Counted from the first letter of the stretch, positions 1 to 8,614 are shown. The stretch is DNA of 64,000 nucleotides from Martelella sp. AD-3 (GCF_001578105.1 NZ_CP014275.1:3414501-3478500), one strand, 5' to 3'. Numbers and translations: made by a program. The notes: generated by a model from the letters alone, not told the origin.

Positions 1-362
1 TGACGACGGCGCTCTATTACACGCCGTCCGGCACCTCGATCCAGGGCACCGGCATCAATCCCGACATCATCGTCGAACAGGTGCTGCCGGAAGACCTCGA
101 GGGCCTGATCCGCCCGGAGGGCGAAAGCGCGCTGCGCGGTCATATCCAGGGCGACGAGGAAACCGACGAGGGTTCGGGTTCGGTCGCCTATGTGCCGCGC
201 GAGACCGAGGACGACGTCCAGCTGAAATACGCGATCGACCTTCTGGAAGGAAAGATCACCGACGACGCCTTCCCCGCGGATCCGGAAAAGGCGGTCGAGG
301 AACTCCAGGCGGCGAAGGCCGAAGCAATGACGCAGGAGCCGGAAATGGAGGACGCCCATTAG
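1..362 (+). CDS. ctpA: C-terminal processing peptidase (S41 family), C-terminal part only
   Basis: The gene enters from the left edge, with its first complete codon at base 3, and ends at TAG 360-362. The visible residues begin TTALYYTPSGTSIQGTGI and continue INPDIIVEQ, the segment that follows the catalytic lysine region in S41 tail-specific proteases. The remaining ~95 residues are an acidic tail with blocks such as GDEETDEGS and a C-terminal helix rich in Glu and Ala. Family members are periplasmic serine proteases with an N-terminal signal, a PDZ domain and a Ser/Lys dyad, all of which lie outside the window. A strong hairpin terminator follows about 130 bases downstream. The family call is firm; the paralogue is not certain. 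Confidence 0.85.
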   Translation, partial: TTALYYTPSGTSIQGTGINPDIIVEQVLPEDLEGLIRPEGESALRGHIQGDEETDEGSGSVAYVPRETEDDVQLKYAIDLLEGKITDDAFPADPEKAVEELQAAKAEAMTQEPEMEDAH

Positions 363-363
363 A

Positions 364-462
364 GCATTTCGCAGTCGGATGGAAACATCTGACGTCCGCG
401 AAAATGCGTTAAAACAAATAGATAGATCGCTTCCGCGTTTCCAGGAAATGCGGAAACGATCT
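364..462 (+). repeat. REP-like hairpin repeat, copy A, abutting the ctpA stop codon
   Basis: A hairpin core runs from GCATTTCGC (364-372) to GCGAAAATGC (398-407). Its inner arms GTCGGATG (374-381) and CATCTGAC (386-393) pair at 7 of 8 positions around a 4-base loop. A second imperfect hairpin follows, with AGATCG (424-429) facing CGATCT (457-462). The core starts one base after the ctpA stop codon. Related copies lie at 36933 and 37444, placed the same way relative to a stop. Confidence 0.7.
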
Positions 463-492
463 AGGCGCGCTTCCGCCCCAATTATTGTATTC

Positions 493-529
493 AGGAAGGC
501 CGGGTTCGCCCGGCCTTCCTTCGTTTTGC
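493..529 (+). terminator. Rho-independent terminator, possibly bidirectional, between ctpA and pyrC
   Basis: A G+C-rich perfect stem (AGGAAGGCCGGG, 493-504, pairing with CCCGGCCTTCCT, 509-520) closes a TTCG loop and is followed by TCGTTTT on the plus strand. It sits between two convergent genes, so it can end ctpA and may also stop pyrC transcripts. Confidence 0.8.
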
Positions 530-573
530 GTTCCGGATGATCCGGAGCTAGCGAAAATGTCTTTCAGACGGAA

Positions 574-1614
574 CTACCGCTCGATCTCCCAGAAAAGCGG
601 GAACTTGGGATCGAACACCGTCACCGGACCGGCGCCGGTTTCCCGCCTTTTGGGATAGTCGATCGCTTTGTCGCGCTTGATCAGCGTCACCATCTCCTCG
701 TTCGGGGGAAGCCCGTACCAGGCCGGGCCGTTCAGTGAGGCGAAGGCCTCGAGGCGGTCGAGGGCGTCTTCGTTCTCGAACACATGGGCAAGGCAGCTCA
801 TCGTGTTCGGCGCGGTATAGATGCCGGCGCAGCCGCAGCCGCATTCCTTGGCCGGATCGACATGCGGGGCGGAGTCGGTTCCGAGGAAGAAGCGGGCGTT
901 GCCTGAAGTCGCGGCCGCGACCAGCGCCTTGCGGTGCGTCTCGCGCTTGGCCACGGGCAGGCAATAGTAATGCGGGTGAATGCCGCCGACGAGAATGTCG
1001 TTGCGATTGATGATCAGGTGATGCGTGGTGAGCGAGCCGGCGAGATTGCGTTCGGCCGCCGAGATGTAGTCGATGCCGTCCTTCGTCGTCACATGCTCCA
1101 TCGTGATTTTCAGCTCCGGCAGACGCTTGCGCAGCGGATCGAGAACCGTTTCGATGAAGACGGCTTCGCGGTCGAAGATATCGACATCGGCGCTCGTGAC
1201 CTCGCCATGGACACAGAGATTGAGCCCGATCTCCGCCATCTTCTCCAGCACCGGCATGGCGTTGTCGAAATTGCGCACGCCGCTTGCCGAATTGGTGGTG
1301 GCGCCGGCGGGATAGAGTTTGACGGCCGTCACGAGGCCGCTTTCGTGAGCGCGCGCGACATCTTCGGGATCGGTCGTCTCGGTGAGGTAGAGCGTCATCA
1401 GCGGGGCGAAGGCCGCGCCCTGCGGCAGCGCCGCCATGATCCGCTCACGATAGGCGGCAGCATCGGCGGCCGTCACCACAGGCGGCACCAGATTGGGCAT
1501 GATGATCGCGCGGGCGAAATCGCGGGCGGTATCGCCGATCACGCCCTCCATCATCGCGCCGTCGCGCAGATGCAGGTGCCAGTCATCGGGGCGGCGGATC
1601 GTCAGTCTGTTCAT
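574..1614 (-). CDS. pyrC: dihydroorotase, class II (PyrC)
   Basis: Catalyses reversible cyclisation of carbamoyl aspartate to dihydroorotate in de novo pyrimidine synthesis, as a cytoplasmic zinc enzyme. At 346 residues it has the usual length of the E. coli-type enzyme. [13 protein letters not shown] near the N-terminus supplies the two metal-binding histidines (H13, H15). [12 protein letters not shown] contains the lysine that is carboxylated in the family (K99), and GTDSAPH carries the catalytic aspartate. [13 protein letters not shown] is also typical. The start at 1614 has GGAG seven bases upstream; the adjacent ATG at 1617 is equally in frame. An open extension to 2016 has no family similarity and was not used. 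pyrD, another gene of the pathway, lies separately at 33.8 kb. Confidence 0.95.
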   Translation of the reverse strand: MNRLTIRRPDDWHLHLRDGAMMEGVIGDTARDFARAIIMPNLVPPVVTAADAAAYRERIMAALPQGAAFAPLMTLYLTETTDPEDVARAHESGLVTAVKLYPAGATTNSASGVRNFDNAMPVLEKMAEIGLNLCVHGEVTSADVDIFDREAVFIETVLDPLRKRLPELKITMEHVTTKDGIDYISAAERNLAGSLTTHHLIINRNDILVGGIHPHYYCLPVAKRETHRKALVAAATSGNARFFLGTDSAPHVDPAKECGCGCAGIYTAPNTMSCLAHVFENEDALDRLEAFASLNGPAWYGLPPNEEMVTLIKRDKAIDYPKRRETGAGPVTVFDPKFPLFWEIER

Positions 1615-1840
1615 CATCTCACTCCATGGGCTCGACCTGATCCGGCAATAGAGAATTTCAGGCCGGAAGGAAAGGCGGGAGGGCTCTTGCAAAAGGCGGG
1701 CCCGACTCCCGGAGATATGCATTTTCGCATGGAGCCCATGACGAAAACGCAAACCAAACCATGAAATATCCATTGTTTGCCCGTCCCCCGAGCCCCTACA
1801 TTGGCAGGATGACGTGCTGGAACCACAGGGAGGCGAGACC

Positions 1841-2608
1841 GTGACCCGCCAGAGGATCGACATCAACTGCGACATGGGGGAAAGCTTCGGCGCCTGGGAG
1901 AAGGGCGATGACGCGGCGATGCTGAAGGTCGTCTCCTCGGCCAATGTCGCCTGCGGCTTCCATGCCGGCGATCCCGATATCATGGCCAAGACCTTCGCAC
2001 TGGCGCGCGAGCGCAATGTCGCCGTCGGGGCGCATCCGGGCTTTCCCGACCTGATGGGCTTCGGTCGCCGGCAGATCCCCTATTCGGTCGGCGAGATCGA
2101 GCGACTCGTCGCCTACCAGATCGGCGCTGCGCAGGCGATTTCGCAATATGTCGGTCACCCGATCACCCATGTGAAACCCCACGGCGCGCTCGGCAATCTC
2201 GCTCAGCACGACGAGGCGGTCGCCCGCGCCATCTGCAATGCGATCAAGGCCGTCGATTCCTCTCTGATCTGCCTCGCCATCGCGCTCGGCCAGCAGCACC
2301 GCATTGCCGAGGAAATGGGACTGACCGTGGTCTCGGAAATTTTCGCCGACCGCGCCTATACCGACGAGGGCATCCTGGTGCCGCGCGGCATGAAGGGGGC
2401 GGTGATCCGCGATCCCGATGCCGCCGCCTGGCGAGTGGTCGAAATGGTCAGCGAAGGCGCGATCGTCACCGTTTCCGGCAAGCGGCTCGAAACGCCGATG
2501 GGCTCGATCTGCGTCCACGGCGACGCGCCCGAGGCGCTCGCGATCGCCCAGGCCGTGCGCAACGGTCTGGAAAAGCAGGGCTTCGCCATTGCCAACTTCA
2601 TACGCTAG
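1841..2608 (+). CDS. pxpA: 5-oxoprolinase subunit A (LamB/YcsF family)
   Basis: A 255-residue protein of the LamB/YcsF family, whose characterised members are the A subunit of the prokaryotic ATP-dependent 5-oxoprolinase PxpABC, which recycles pyroglutamate to glutamate. Family motifs are clear: [37 protein letters not shown] and [10 protein letters not shown]. The GTG start at 1841 is chosen because AGGGAGG stands about six bases upstream; a further upstream GTG (1814) adds nine residues without a better ribosome site. The usual partners pxpB and pxpC are not adjacent: pyrC is divergent upstream and an ArsR-type gene follows after ~95 bases. The partners may be elsewhere on the genome. Confidence 0.9.
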   Translation: MTRQRIDINCDMGESFGAWEKGDDAAMLKVVSSANVACGFHAGDPDIMAKTFALARERNVAVGAHPGFPDLMGFGRRQIPYSVGEIERLVAYQIGAAQAISQYVGHPITHVKPHGALGNLAQHDEAVARAICNAIKAVDSSLICLAIALGQQHRIAEEMGLTVVSEIFADRAYTDEGILVPRGMKGAVIRDPDAAAWRVVEMVSEGAIVTVSGKRLETPMGSICVHGDAPEALAIAQAVRNGLEKQGFAIANFIR

Positions 2609-2667
2609 ACTGTAACAGGGGCGGATTGGCCTTTTTCGGTCGCATCGCGGCGGCCCGGTATTCGACC

Positions 2668-2698
2668 TTGACTTCTCTAGAGAAAATCGTATATACGA
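2668..2698 (+). promoter_or_regulatory. promoter and twin palindromic operator of the ArsR-type gene
   Basis: TTGACT (2668-2673) makes a good -35 element. Two perfect 12-base palindromes follow almost end to end: TTCTCTAGAGAA (2673-2684) and TCGTATATACGA (2687-2698). The second contains the A+T-rich -10 region (TATATA/TATACG, 16-18 bases from the -35). A transcript would begin at about 2700, only a few bases from the ATG at 2703. Autoregulation by the downstream repressor is inferred. Confidence 0.6.
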
Positions 2699-2702
2699 AA
2701 TT

Positions 2703-3023
2703 ATGAAGATTGAATCCGAAAACATGGTCGAATCCGCGGACGAAGCCTGCGAGCTGCTGAAGGCGCTGGGCAATCGTCATCGACTTCTCATTCTCTGCCA
2801 GCTCATCGACGGCGAACGGTCCGTCGGCGAGCTTGCGGATTTTCTCGGCATCCGGGATTCCACCGTTTCCCAGCATCTGGCGCTTCTGCGACGCGAGAAG
2901 CTGATTGCCGGTCGGCGCGAGGGGCAGACGATCTGGTACCGGATCGAGAGCGAACCCGCGCGGCAGATTCTGACCACGCTTTATGACGCCTATTGCGTGA
3001 AAGACCGCAACCGGACGAGCTGA
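2703..3023 (+). CDS. ArsR-family repressor of the BigR/SqrR type (two conserved-spacing cysteines)
   Basis: A 106-residue winged-helix repressor. The helix-turn-helix spans about residues 40-65 (SVGELADFLGIRDSTVSQHL) with the wing at GRREGQTIWY. Cysteines occur at C16, C32 and C98. C32 and C98 are 66 residues apart, the spacing of the dithiol pair in the persulfide sensors BigR and SqrR, and metal-binding motifs such as ELCVCDL are absent. A role in sensing reactive sulfur or thiol oxidants is therefore inferred. No Shine-Dalgarno precedes ATG 2703 and the predicted promoter is immediately upstream, so the mRNA may be leaderless; an internal ATG at 2724 also lacks one. The MFS gene 48 bases downstream is the likely co-regulated partner. 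Confidence 0.8.
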   Translation: MKIESENMVESADEACELLKALGNRHRLLILCQLIDGERSVGELADFLGIRDSTVSQHLALLRREKLIAGRREGQTIWYRIESEPARQILTTLYDAYCVKDRNRTS

Positions 3024-3071
3024 GCCGCCCGCACATCACACGGGCGAACGCCCCGGAGCCCATTACTGCCG

Positions 3072-4274
3072 ATGAACACCGCCGACAGCCCGGACACCGC
3101 CCGCAGCAACATCCGCATCCTCACCCTGTCGCAGGCCGTCGGCGGCGCCGCGCCGCCCATCGTGATCTCGCTCGGCGGCATTGTCGGGCAGGTTCTGTCG
3201 CCCGATCCGGCCTTCGCCACGGTTCCCGTCAGCCTCTATAATCTCGGCGTTGCCGCCGGCACGCTGCCGGCTGCCTTCATCATGCGCCGGGTCGGTCGTC
3301 GGCTCGGTTATATTTTCGGAGCGATGATCGGCATCTGCGGCGGGCTTGTCGCGGCGACAGGCATTGCCGCCTCCACCTTCCTCATCTTCTGCATCGGCAC
3401 CATCCTGATCGGACTTTACGGCGCCTACCTGCAGAGCTTCCGCTTCGCCGCCGCCGATTCGGTCTCCGGCGACATGAAGGCGGTGGCGATCTCGCGGGTG
3501 ATGATCGGCGGACTGGCCGCAGCCATCATCGGACCACAAGTGGTATTCTGGACCAGCGACGCCATACTGGGACAGCCCTATGTGGCGAGCTTCATCAGCC
3601 TTTCCGGCCTTGCCATTGTCACCTTGCTTCTGGTTTCGCAGCTGAAGGTGCCGCGCGCCGACAAGGCCGCCGCTGTCAATCTTTCCGGCGGGCGCCCGTT
3701 GTCCGTGATCGCGCGCTCGCCGCGCTTCATCCTGGCCGCCGGCACCGGCGTCATCTCCTACGCGCTGATGGCCTTCATCATGACGGCGACGCCGCTGGCC
3801 ATGGTCGCCTGCGGGCACACGGTCGGCGAGGCGACGCTCGGCATCCAGTGGCACGTGCTCGCCATGTTCGGGCCGAGTTTCTTCACCGGCCGGCTGATCG
3901 CCCGATTCGGCAAGGAGACGATCGCCGCCACGGGCCTTGTCCTGATCGCGGCCTGCGCGGCAATCGCGCTGTCCGGTCTCGGGCTCACCCATTTCTGGGC
4001 CGCCCTCATCCTGCTCGGAGTCGGCTGGAATTTTGGCTTCATCGGCGCAACGGCGATGATTACCGATTGCCACACGGCCGAAGAGCGCGGCAAGGTTCAG
4101 GGCCTGAACGATTTCCTGGTATTCGGCTCGGTCGCCTCCGCCTCCTTCCTCGCCGGCGCCCTCGTCAATGCCGAAAACGGCTGGAGCCTGATGAACTGGC
4201 TGGTTTTCCCTGCCGTTCTGGTTGTCCTTCTGCCGCTCGTCTTCGGTCGTTTTTCAGGCCCGTCACGCGCCTGA
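3072..4274 (+). CDS. major facilitator superfamily (MFS) transporter, substrate unknown
   Basis: A 400-residue integral membrane protein with roughly 12 hydrophobic segments in two halves. The cytoplasmic loop between helices 2 and 3 reads MRRVGRRLGYIFG, close to the MFS signature. A central hydrophilic stretch (about residues 190-215) separates the halves. Helices 7-12 include the Gly-rich LLGVGWNFGFIGATAMI. It follows the ArsR-type gene by 48 bases on the same strand and probably shares its promoter, which suggests an efflux or uptake role linked to that regulator's signal. A GGAG lies 13 bases before the ATG, which is longer than ideal spacing. The substrate cannot be read from the sequence. 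No terminator is obvious downstream. Confidence 0.8.
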   Translation: MNTADSPDTARSNIRILTLSQAVGGAAPPIVISLGGIVGQVLSPDPAFATVPVSLYNLGVAAGTLPAAFIMRRVGRRLGYIFGAMIGICGGLVAATGIAASTFLIFCIGTILIGLYGAYLQSFRFAAADSVSGDMKAVAISRVMIGGLAAAIIGPQVVFWTSDAILGQPYVASFISLSGLAIVTLLLVSQLKVPRADKAAAVNLSGGRPLSVIARSPRFILAAGTGVISYALMAFIMTATPLAMVACGHTVGEATLGIQWHVLAMFGPSFFTGRLIARFGKETIAATGLVLIAACAAIALSGLGLTHFWAALILLGVGWNFGFIGATAMITDCHTAEERGKVQGLNDFLVFGSVASASFLAGALVNAENGWSLMNWLVFPAVLVVLLPLVFGRFSGPSRA

Positions 4275-4379
4275 ACGACGCCGGAGCCTCTTTCCGCTTC
4301 GACCCAATTCCGGTTCATTCGTCAGTACACGATTTTTCAGCCTACAACCGAAGAGCGCATTCCGCTTTTTTGGTTCTGC

Positions 4380-4393
4380 ATGACATAAATCAA
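4380..4393 (+). promoter_or_regulatory. candidate FNR/FixK-type box upstream of the cyd operon
   Basis: ATGAC-N4-ATCAA matches the FNR-type consensus TTGAT-N4-ATCAA fully in the right half and at 3 of 5 positions in the left half, keeping the TGA-N6-TCA core. It lies about 155 bases before the regulator gene that heads the cytochrome bd operon. Low-oxygen control of bd oxidase is common, but this single imperfect site is only suggestive. Confidence 0.4.
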
Positions 4394-4505
4394 ATTGCCC
4401 GAAGGCCCTCTCGGCTAAACCCGTTGAATTAGAAGGGGGTTCGGTTGCGCATTTCGATGTCGGACAAGGATGGCCTTGCACGATATCAGATATCGCGTTA
4501 CACAG

Positions 4506-4525
4506 TTTTCAGAAAAAACTGAAAA
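4506..4525 (+). promoter_or_regulatory. palindromic operator candidate before the GbsR/MarR-type gene
   Basis: TTTTCAG-N6-CTGAAAA is a perfect inverted repeat (arms 4506-4512 and 4519-4525) centred about 32 bases before the ATG at 4548. Its size and symmetry fit a dimeric MarR-like repressor binding its own promoter. The binding protein is inferred from position only. Confidence 0.5.
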
Positions 4526-4547
4526 TACAGACCGATCAGGATCGCCG

Positions 4548-5126
4548 ATGACAATGTCGCCCATCGTACAGGATTTCGTTCTCCATTTCGGCGAGATGGG
4601 CAGCCGTTGGGGCATCAACCGGTCGGTGGGACAGATCTACGCTCTTCTCTATGCCTCGCGCGAGCCGCTTTGCGCCGACGACATGGTGAACGAGCTGAAG
4701 ATTTCGCGGTCCAACGTGGCCGCCGGGCTGAAGGAGCTGCAGTCGTGGGGACTGGTTCTTCTGCGGCACAGGCCGGGTGACCGGCGCGACTTTTACACGA
4801 CGCCGGAGGACGTCTGGTCGATCCTGCGAACGCTGGCCGAGGAGCGGAAGAAGCGGGAAGTCGACCCGACGCTCGCCCTGCTTTCCGACGTCACCACACG
4901 CACGCCGCGCGACGAGGACGAGGAATACGCCCAGAAACGCATGGGCGAAATGCATGACCTGATCGAAAGGCTCTCGTCCTGGTACGACGATGTGAAGGGC
5001 CTGGAGACGGAAAGGCTCTTGATGCTGCTCGGCATGGGCGCGCGGGTGACACGGCTCATTGAGACGGCAGACAAGGTGACGTCGTTCGGTCGCAAGGCCG
5101 GGCGCGATCAGAACGAGAAGGTTTGA
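4548..5126 (+). CDS. GbsR/MarR-family transcriptional regulator heading the cyd operon
   Basis: A 192-residue winged-helix protein. The DNA-binding part covers about residues 15-95: VGQIYALLYASREPLCADDMV, then the recognition region LKISRSNVAAGLKELQSWG and the wing HRPGDRRDFYTT. The C-terminal half is helical and charged, as in GbsR-like proteins, where it provides dimerisation. ATG 4548 has AGGA six bases upstream. A longer reading from 4470 would run through the palindromic operator and was not used. The stop is three bases before the cydD start, so it is co-transcribed with the bd oxidase genes and probably controls them and itself. The effector is unknown. Confidence 0.8.
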   Translation: MTMSPIVQDFVLHFGEMGSRWGINRSVGQIYALLYASREPLCADDMVNELKISRSNVAAGLKELQSWGLVLLRHRPGDRRDFYTTPEDVWSILRTLAEERKKREVDPTLALLSDVTTRTPRDEDEEYAQKRMGEMHDLIERLSSWYDDVKGLETERLLMLLGMGARVTRLIETADKVTSFGRKAGRDQNEKV

Positions 5127-5129
5127 GGC

Positions 5130-6917
5130 ATGAGCGAGCTTGTCTTTGAAAAAGCCGCCGATGAACGGAAGGACGCGCCGCGGGGGCAAACCCGCTCGCG
5201 CCGCGCTCCCGTGCGTCCCGCCTCGTCTTCGCAGGAGAACGCGCGACGCGCACGCGCGCCGAAGCCTCGCGGTCTGAAGATTGCCGCATGGCTGCAGACT
5301 TTTGCCGAACTGATGTGGCTGCCGCAAGCCGCCTGTCTGGCCCATGGCATCGGCCTTATCGCGCGCGGCGAGGGCGTTTCCGCCATCCTGCCGCTTGCCG
5401 CCGCCGTTCTCGCCCTCGGTTTCGCAAAGGCGATCACCGAACGCGCGGGCAGCCGGCTTGCCTACAGGACCGCACGAGCAATCCTGAGCGAAAGGCGTGA
5501 AGCAGCGCTTGCGGCACTCAGCCGCCGTTCTCCGCTCGACACCAGCAGGGTTGCTTCCGGCGAGGCGGCGAGCGTCATCGCGGAGCAGGCCGAGCATATC
5601 GTGCCTTATCTGGCCCGTTTCCAGACGGCCCGTTTCAAGGCCACCGTCGTGCCGCTTGCCATTCTCGCCGTCATCTTTCCGTTTTCCTGGATTGCCGGCC
5701 TCGTGCTTATGATAGCAGCGCCGCTCATCCCCGTCTTCATGGCGCTGATCGGCTGGAGCGCGCAATCGGCCAGCGAAAAGCACCTGGCGGACATGGGCAC
5801 GCTTAATGCCTTCCTCCTCGACCGGTTGCGCGGACTGTCGACGATCCGCGCCTTCGATGCCGTCGATCTCGTCTCCCGCCGCCTGACGCTGCGCGCGGAA
5901 AACCTGCGCCGTCGCACCATGTCGGTGCTGCGCATCGCCTTCATGACCTCTGCCGTGCTGGAACTCTTTTCCGCGCTCGGCGTGGCCATGGCCGCCGCCT
6001 ATATCGGCTTTCATCTGCTCGGCCAGATCGGCTTCGGCGCCTGGGGCGGCACGCTGACGCTTTCAGAAGGCCTGTTCATCCTGTTGCTGGCTCCCGCCTT
6101 CTTCGATCCGCTGCGCATGTTGTCTTCCGTCTGGCACGACCGCGCTTCCGGCGAGGCAGCGCTTTCCGCCCTCGAAAAACTGGCTGAGGACGGCCGGCCG
6201 ATGGTCGGCGCCGATACGGACGATATCGCTCCTGCAAAAGCATCGGGCAGGGTTCATCCCGTCAGCGTCGAATTCCGCGATCTCGGCTTTGTCCATCATG
6301 GTTCCCGCGATCCGGTGTTCGAAGGCTTCAATCTGCATATCGCCCCCGGCGAACATGTCGCCCTGCTTGGCCCGTCCGGCAGCGGCAAGTCGACGCTTCT
6401 CGCGCTTCTGGCAGGCCTTGCCGAAACCCGCCACGGCCGCATCCTGGTCGATGACGTGACGCTCGATGACGCCAATGCGGCAGAGCTTCGCACGCGCATG
6501 GCCTGGATCGGCCAGAACCCGCATCTCTTCGCCGGTTCGATTGCCGGCAATATTCGCCTCCATCGCGACGACATTTCCCGCGATGCGATCGCCGCCGCGC
6601 TGAAACTGGCGTCGCTCGATCATGTCGCAGAAGCCCATGGCAACGCCATGATCGGCGAGAACGGCGCCGGGCTTTCCGGCGGCGAGGCCTTGCGGCTAAC
6701 GCTGGCGCGGGCCGCGGCCAACCGTTCGGCGGGCCTGATCATCGCCGACGAGCCGACCGCCCATCTCGATCATCGCACGGCAAGCGATATCACCGAGGCG
6801 CTGCTGACGCTCGCCAGCGGCCGCACGCTGATCGTCGCCACCCATGACCCGGTGCTGGCCGGGCGCATGGACCGCATCATCCGCCTCAACGAGGGCTTCC
6901 GGGAGGTCGCACGATGA
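5130..6917 (+). CDS. cydD: thiol-reductant ABC exporter subunit CydD
   Basis: One half of the heterodimeric inner-membrane ABC exporter that sends cysteine/glutathione to the periplasm and is needed to assemble cytochrome bd and periplasmic c-type cytochromes. The protein has 595 residues: a hydrophilic, Arg-rich N-terminal ~45 residues, a six-helix membrane domain to about residue 340, then an ATPase domain. Walker A is GPSGSGKS, the signature LSGGEALRLTLARA, Walker B LIIADEP, and the switch histidine lies in VATHDP. The ATG follows the regulator's stop by three bases and the 3' end overlaps cydC by four bases (ATGA), indicating translational coupling. The long basic N-terminal extension is slightly unusual, though the start is well placed. 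Confidence 0.95.
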   Translation: MSELVFEKAADERKDAPRGQTRSRRAPVRPASSSQENARRARAPKPRGLKIAAWLQTFAELMWLPQAACLAHGIGLIARGEGVSAILPLAAAVLALGFAKAITERAGSRLAYRTARAILSERREAALAALSRRSPLDTSRVASGEAASVIAEQAEHIVPYLARFQTARFKATVVPLAILAVIFPFSWIAGLVLMIAAPLIPVFMALIGWSAQSASEKHLADMGTLNAFLLDRLRGLSTIRAFDAVDLVSRRLTLRAENLRRRTMSVLRIAFMTSAVLELFSALGVAMAAAYIGFHLLGQIGFGAWGGTLTLSEGLFILLLAPAFFDPLRMLSSVWHDRASGEAALSALEKLAEDGRPMVGADTDDIAPAKASGRVHPVSVEFRDLGFVHHGSRDPVFEGFNLHIAPGEHVALLGPSGSGKSTLLALLAGLAETRHGRILVDDVTLDDANAAELRTRMAWIGQNPHLFAGSIAGNIRLHRDDISRDAIAAALKLASLDHVAEAHGNAMIGENGAGLSGGEALRLTLARAAANRSAGLIIADEPTAHLDHRTASDITEALLTLASGRTLIVATHDPVLAGRMDRIIRLNEGFREVAR

Positions 6918-8614
6918 GTTCCGGCAAATTCTCAAGTCTCGGTCCGGTCATCCGGCTGTTCTGGCGCGAACGGCGCGGCGGGTTGATGGCGGGCGCAGCC
7001 CTCTCCGCCGCGACGGTGCTCGCCGGCATCGCGCTTCTCGGCGTTTCCGGCTGGTTTGTCACCGCCGCCGCCATTGCCGGGCTGACAACGGCAACCGCCC
7101 TTGCCTTCGACGTTTTCGCCCCATCCGCAGCCATTCGTTTTCTGGCGCTGTCGCGCACGGCGGCGCGCTATTTCGAGCGGCTGCAGACCCATGACGCAAC
7201 CCTTCGCGTTCTCGCCGGCCTGCGCGTCAGCCTGTTCAAGGGCTTTGCAGCACCGGGCGCCGCGAAAGCGCTCGCGCTGCGCCCCGCCCGCCTGCTGTTC
7301 CGGCTGACGGCCGATGTCGATGCGCTCGATTCGCTTTATCTCAGGGTTCTGGTGCCGGGCGTCGTTGCCGTTATCGCCGGTCTCGTGACAATCGCGGCGC
7401 TCGGCGCGCTGTCCTGGCCTCTCGCCTTTGCCGTGGGCGCTGCCATCGTCATTCCGGGTCTCGCCATTCCCGCCTTGTCCGCCCGCTTTGCCGAAAAGCC
7501 CGCGCGCCGCCGCGCCCATGCGCAGGAGGCGCTCAGGGCCCGCACCGTCGATCTCGTTGCCGGCCAGAGCGAACTTGCCTTTGCCGGCGGACTTCCGGAC
7601 CAGCGCGCACGCGTCAGCGCGGCCGATACACGCGAACACGCCTCGGACCTGGCGCTGAACCGGATCGAGACCAATGCCGGTTTCGGCTTCGACATCATCA
7701 CCGCCCTCATTCTGTCGGGCGTCCTGCTGGCCGGCGCGGCGCTTGCTTCCGCGGGCACGGTCACAGCGCCGCTGGCCGCCCTTGCGCTGCTGATCGCCTT
7801 CGCCGCACTGGAGCCCTTTGCCAGCCTGCGCCGCGGCGCGATGGAACTCGGCCGCACGCTTCTCGCCGCACGCCGCCTTTCGCCGCGTCTTGACGCAGAG
7901 CCCGGCGGCCGTTTCCAGCCCTCCGCGCCGAAGCCCGGCGAGGCGCTTGCGCTCGACAATGTGACGATGCGCTACGAGGGTCGCTCGCGCGCTGCGGTTT
8001 CAAACCTTTCGCTCGCCGTGAAGACCGGCGAGAAGGTGGCGCTGATCGGAGCGAGCGGCGCGGGAAAATCCTCGATCATGGCGCTTCTTGCAGGCGAATC
8101 TGCCCCTGCAAGCGGCCATGTTGCATCGCTTGACGCAACCATCCTCAGCCAGCGCACGGAACTGTTCCAGGATTCGCTGCGCGCCAATCTGAAGATTGCA
8201 GCCCCTGCTGCCGACGATGACGCCATGATGGCCGCCCTCGACGCTGCGGGCCTCGGCGAGACCGTGCGCGCCCTGCCCGAGGGCCTTGACACCGATCTTG
8301 GCGAACAGGGTATCGGCCTTTCCGGCGGCCAGTCGCGCCGCCTGGCGCTTGCCCGCCTGCTTCTGCGCGACACGCCGGTGTTCCTGCTCGACGAGCCGAC
8401 CGAAGGCCTCGACGGCAAAACGGCGCGCGATGTCATGTCACGGATCAATGCGCGTGCTAGCGAAGGCCGTACGCTTCTCGTCGCGACGCATATCCGCAGG
8501 GAGGCGGAAATCGCCGACCGGCTGCTTGTTATCGAACGGGGGCGGATCATTTCCGCCCCCAAACGAGGCGAACCCGGCTTTGACGCCGCGCTCGCCGCCT
8601 TGAGGCCGGACTAG
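6914..8614 (+). CDS. cydC: thiol-reductant ABC exporter subunit CydC
   Basis: Second half of the CydDC exporter, 566 residues. A membrane domain (about residues 1-310) begins with the hydrophobic run GALSAATVLAGIALLGVSGW... and is followed by an ATPase domain with Walker A GASGAGKS, signature LSGGQSRRLALAR, Walker B VFLLDEPTEGLD and an H-loop in VATHIRRE. It starts inside the end of cydD (ATGA overlap) and is followed after 92 bases by cydA. The order cydDCAB within one transcription unit is the usual one for alphaproteobacteria that encode CydDC beside the oxidase. A hairpin lies across its stop codon. Confidence 0.95.
   Translation: MSSGKFSSLGPVIRLFWRERRGGLMAGAALSAATVLAGIALLGVSGWFVTAAAIAGLTTATALAFDVFAPSAAIRFLALSRTAARYFERLQTHDATLRVLAGLRVSLFKGFAAPGAAKALALRPARLLFRLTADVDALDSLYLRVLVPGVVAVIAGLVTIAALGALSWPLAFAVGAAIVIPGLAIPALSARFAEKPARRRAHAQEALRARTVDLVAGQSELAFAGGLPDQRARVSAADTREHASDLALNRIETNAGFGFDIITALILSGVLLAGAALASAGTVTAPLAALALLIAFAALEPFASLRRGAMELGRTLLAARRLSPRLDAEPGGRFQPSAPKPGEALALDNVTMRYEGRSRAAVSNLSLAVKTGEKVALIGASGAGKSSIMALLAGESAPASGHVASLDATILSQRTELFQDSLRANLKIAAPAADDDAMMAALDAAGLGETVRALPEGLDTDLGEQGIGLSGGQSRRLALARLLLRDTPVFLLDEPTEGLDGKTARDVMSRINARASEGRTLLVATHIRREAEIADRLLVIERGRIISAPKRGEPGFDAALAALRPD

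Noticed and set aside
1615..2016. 134-residue N-terminal extension of pyrC
   Set aside because: It overlaps pxpA on the other strand and lacks similarity; the dihydroorotase family begins at the [12 protein letters not shown] segment.
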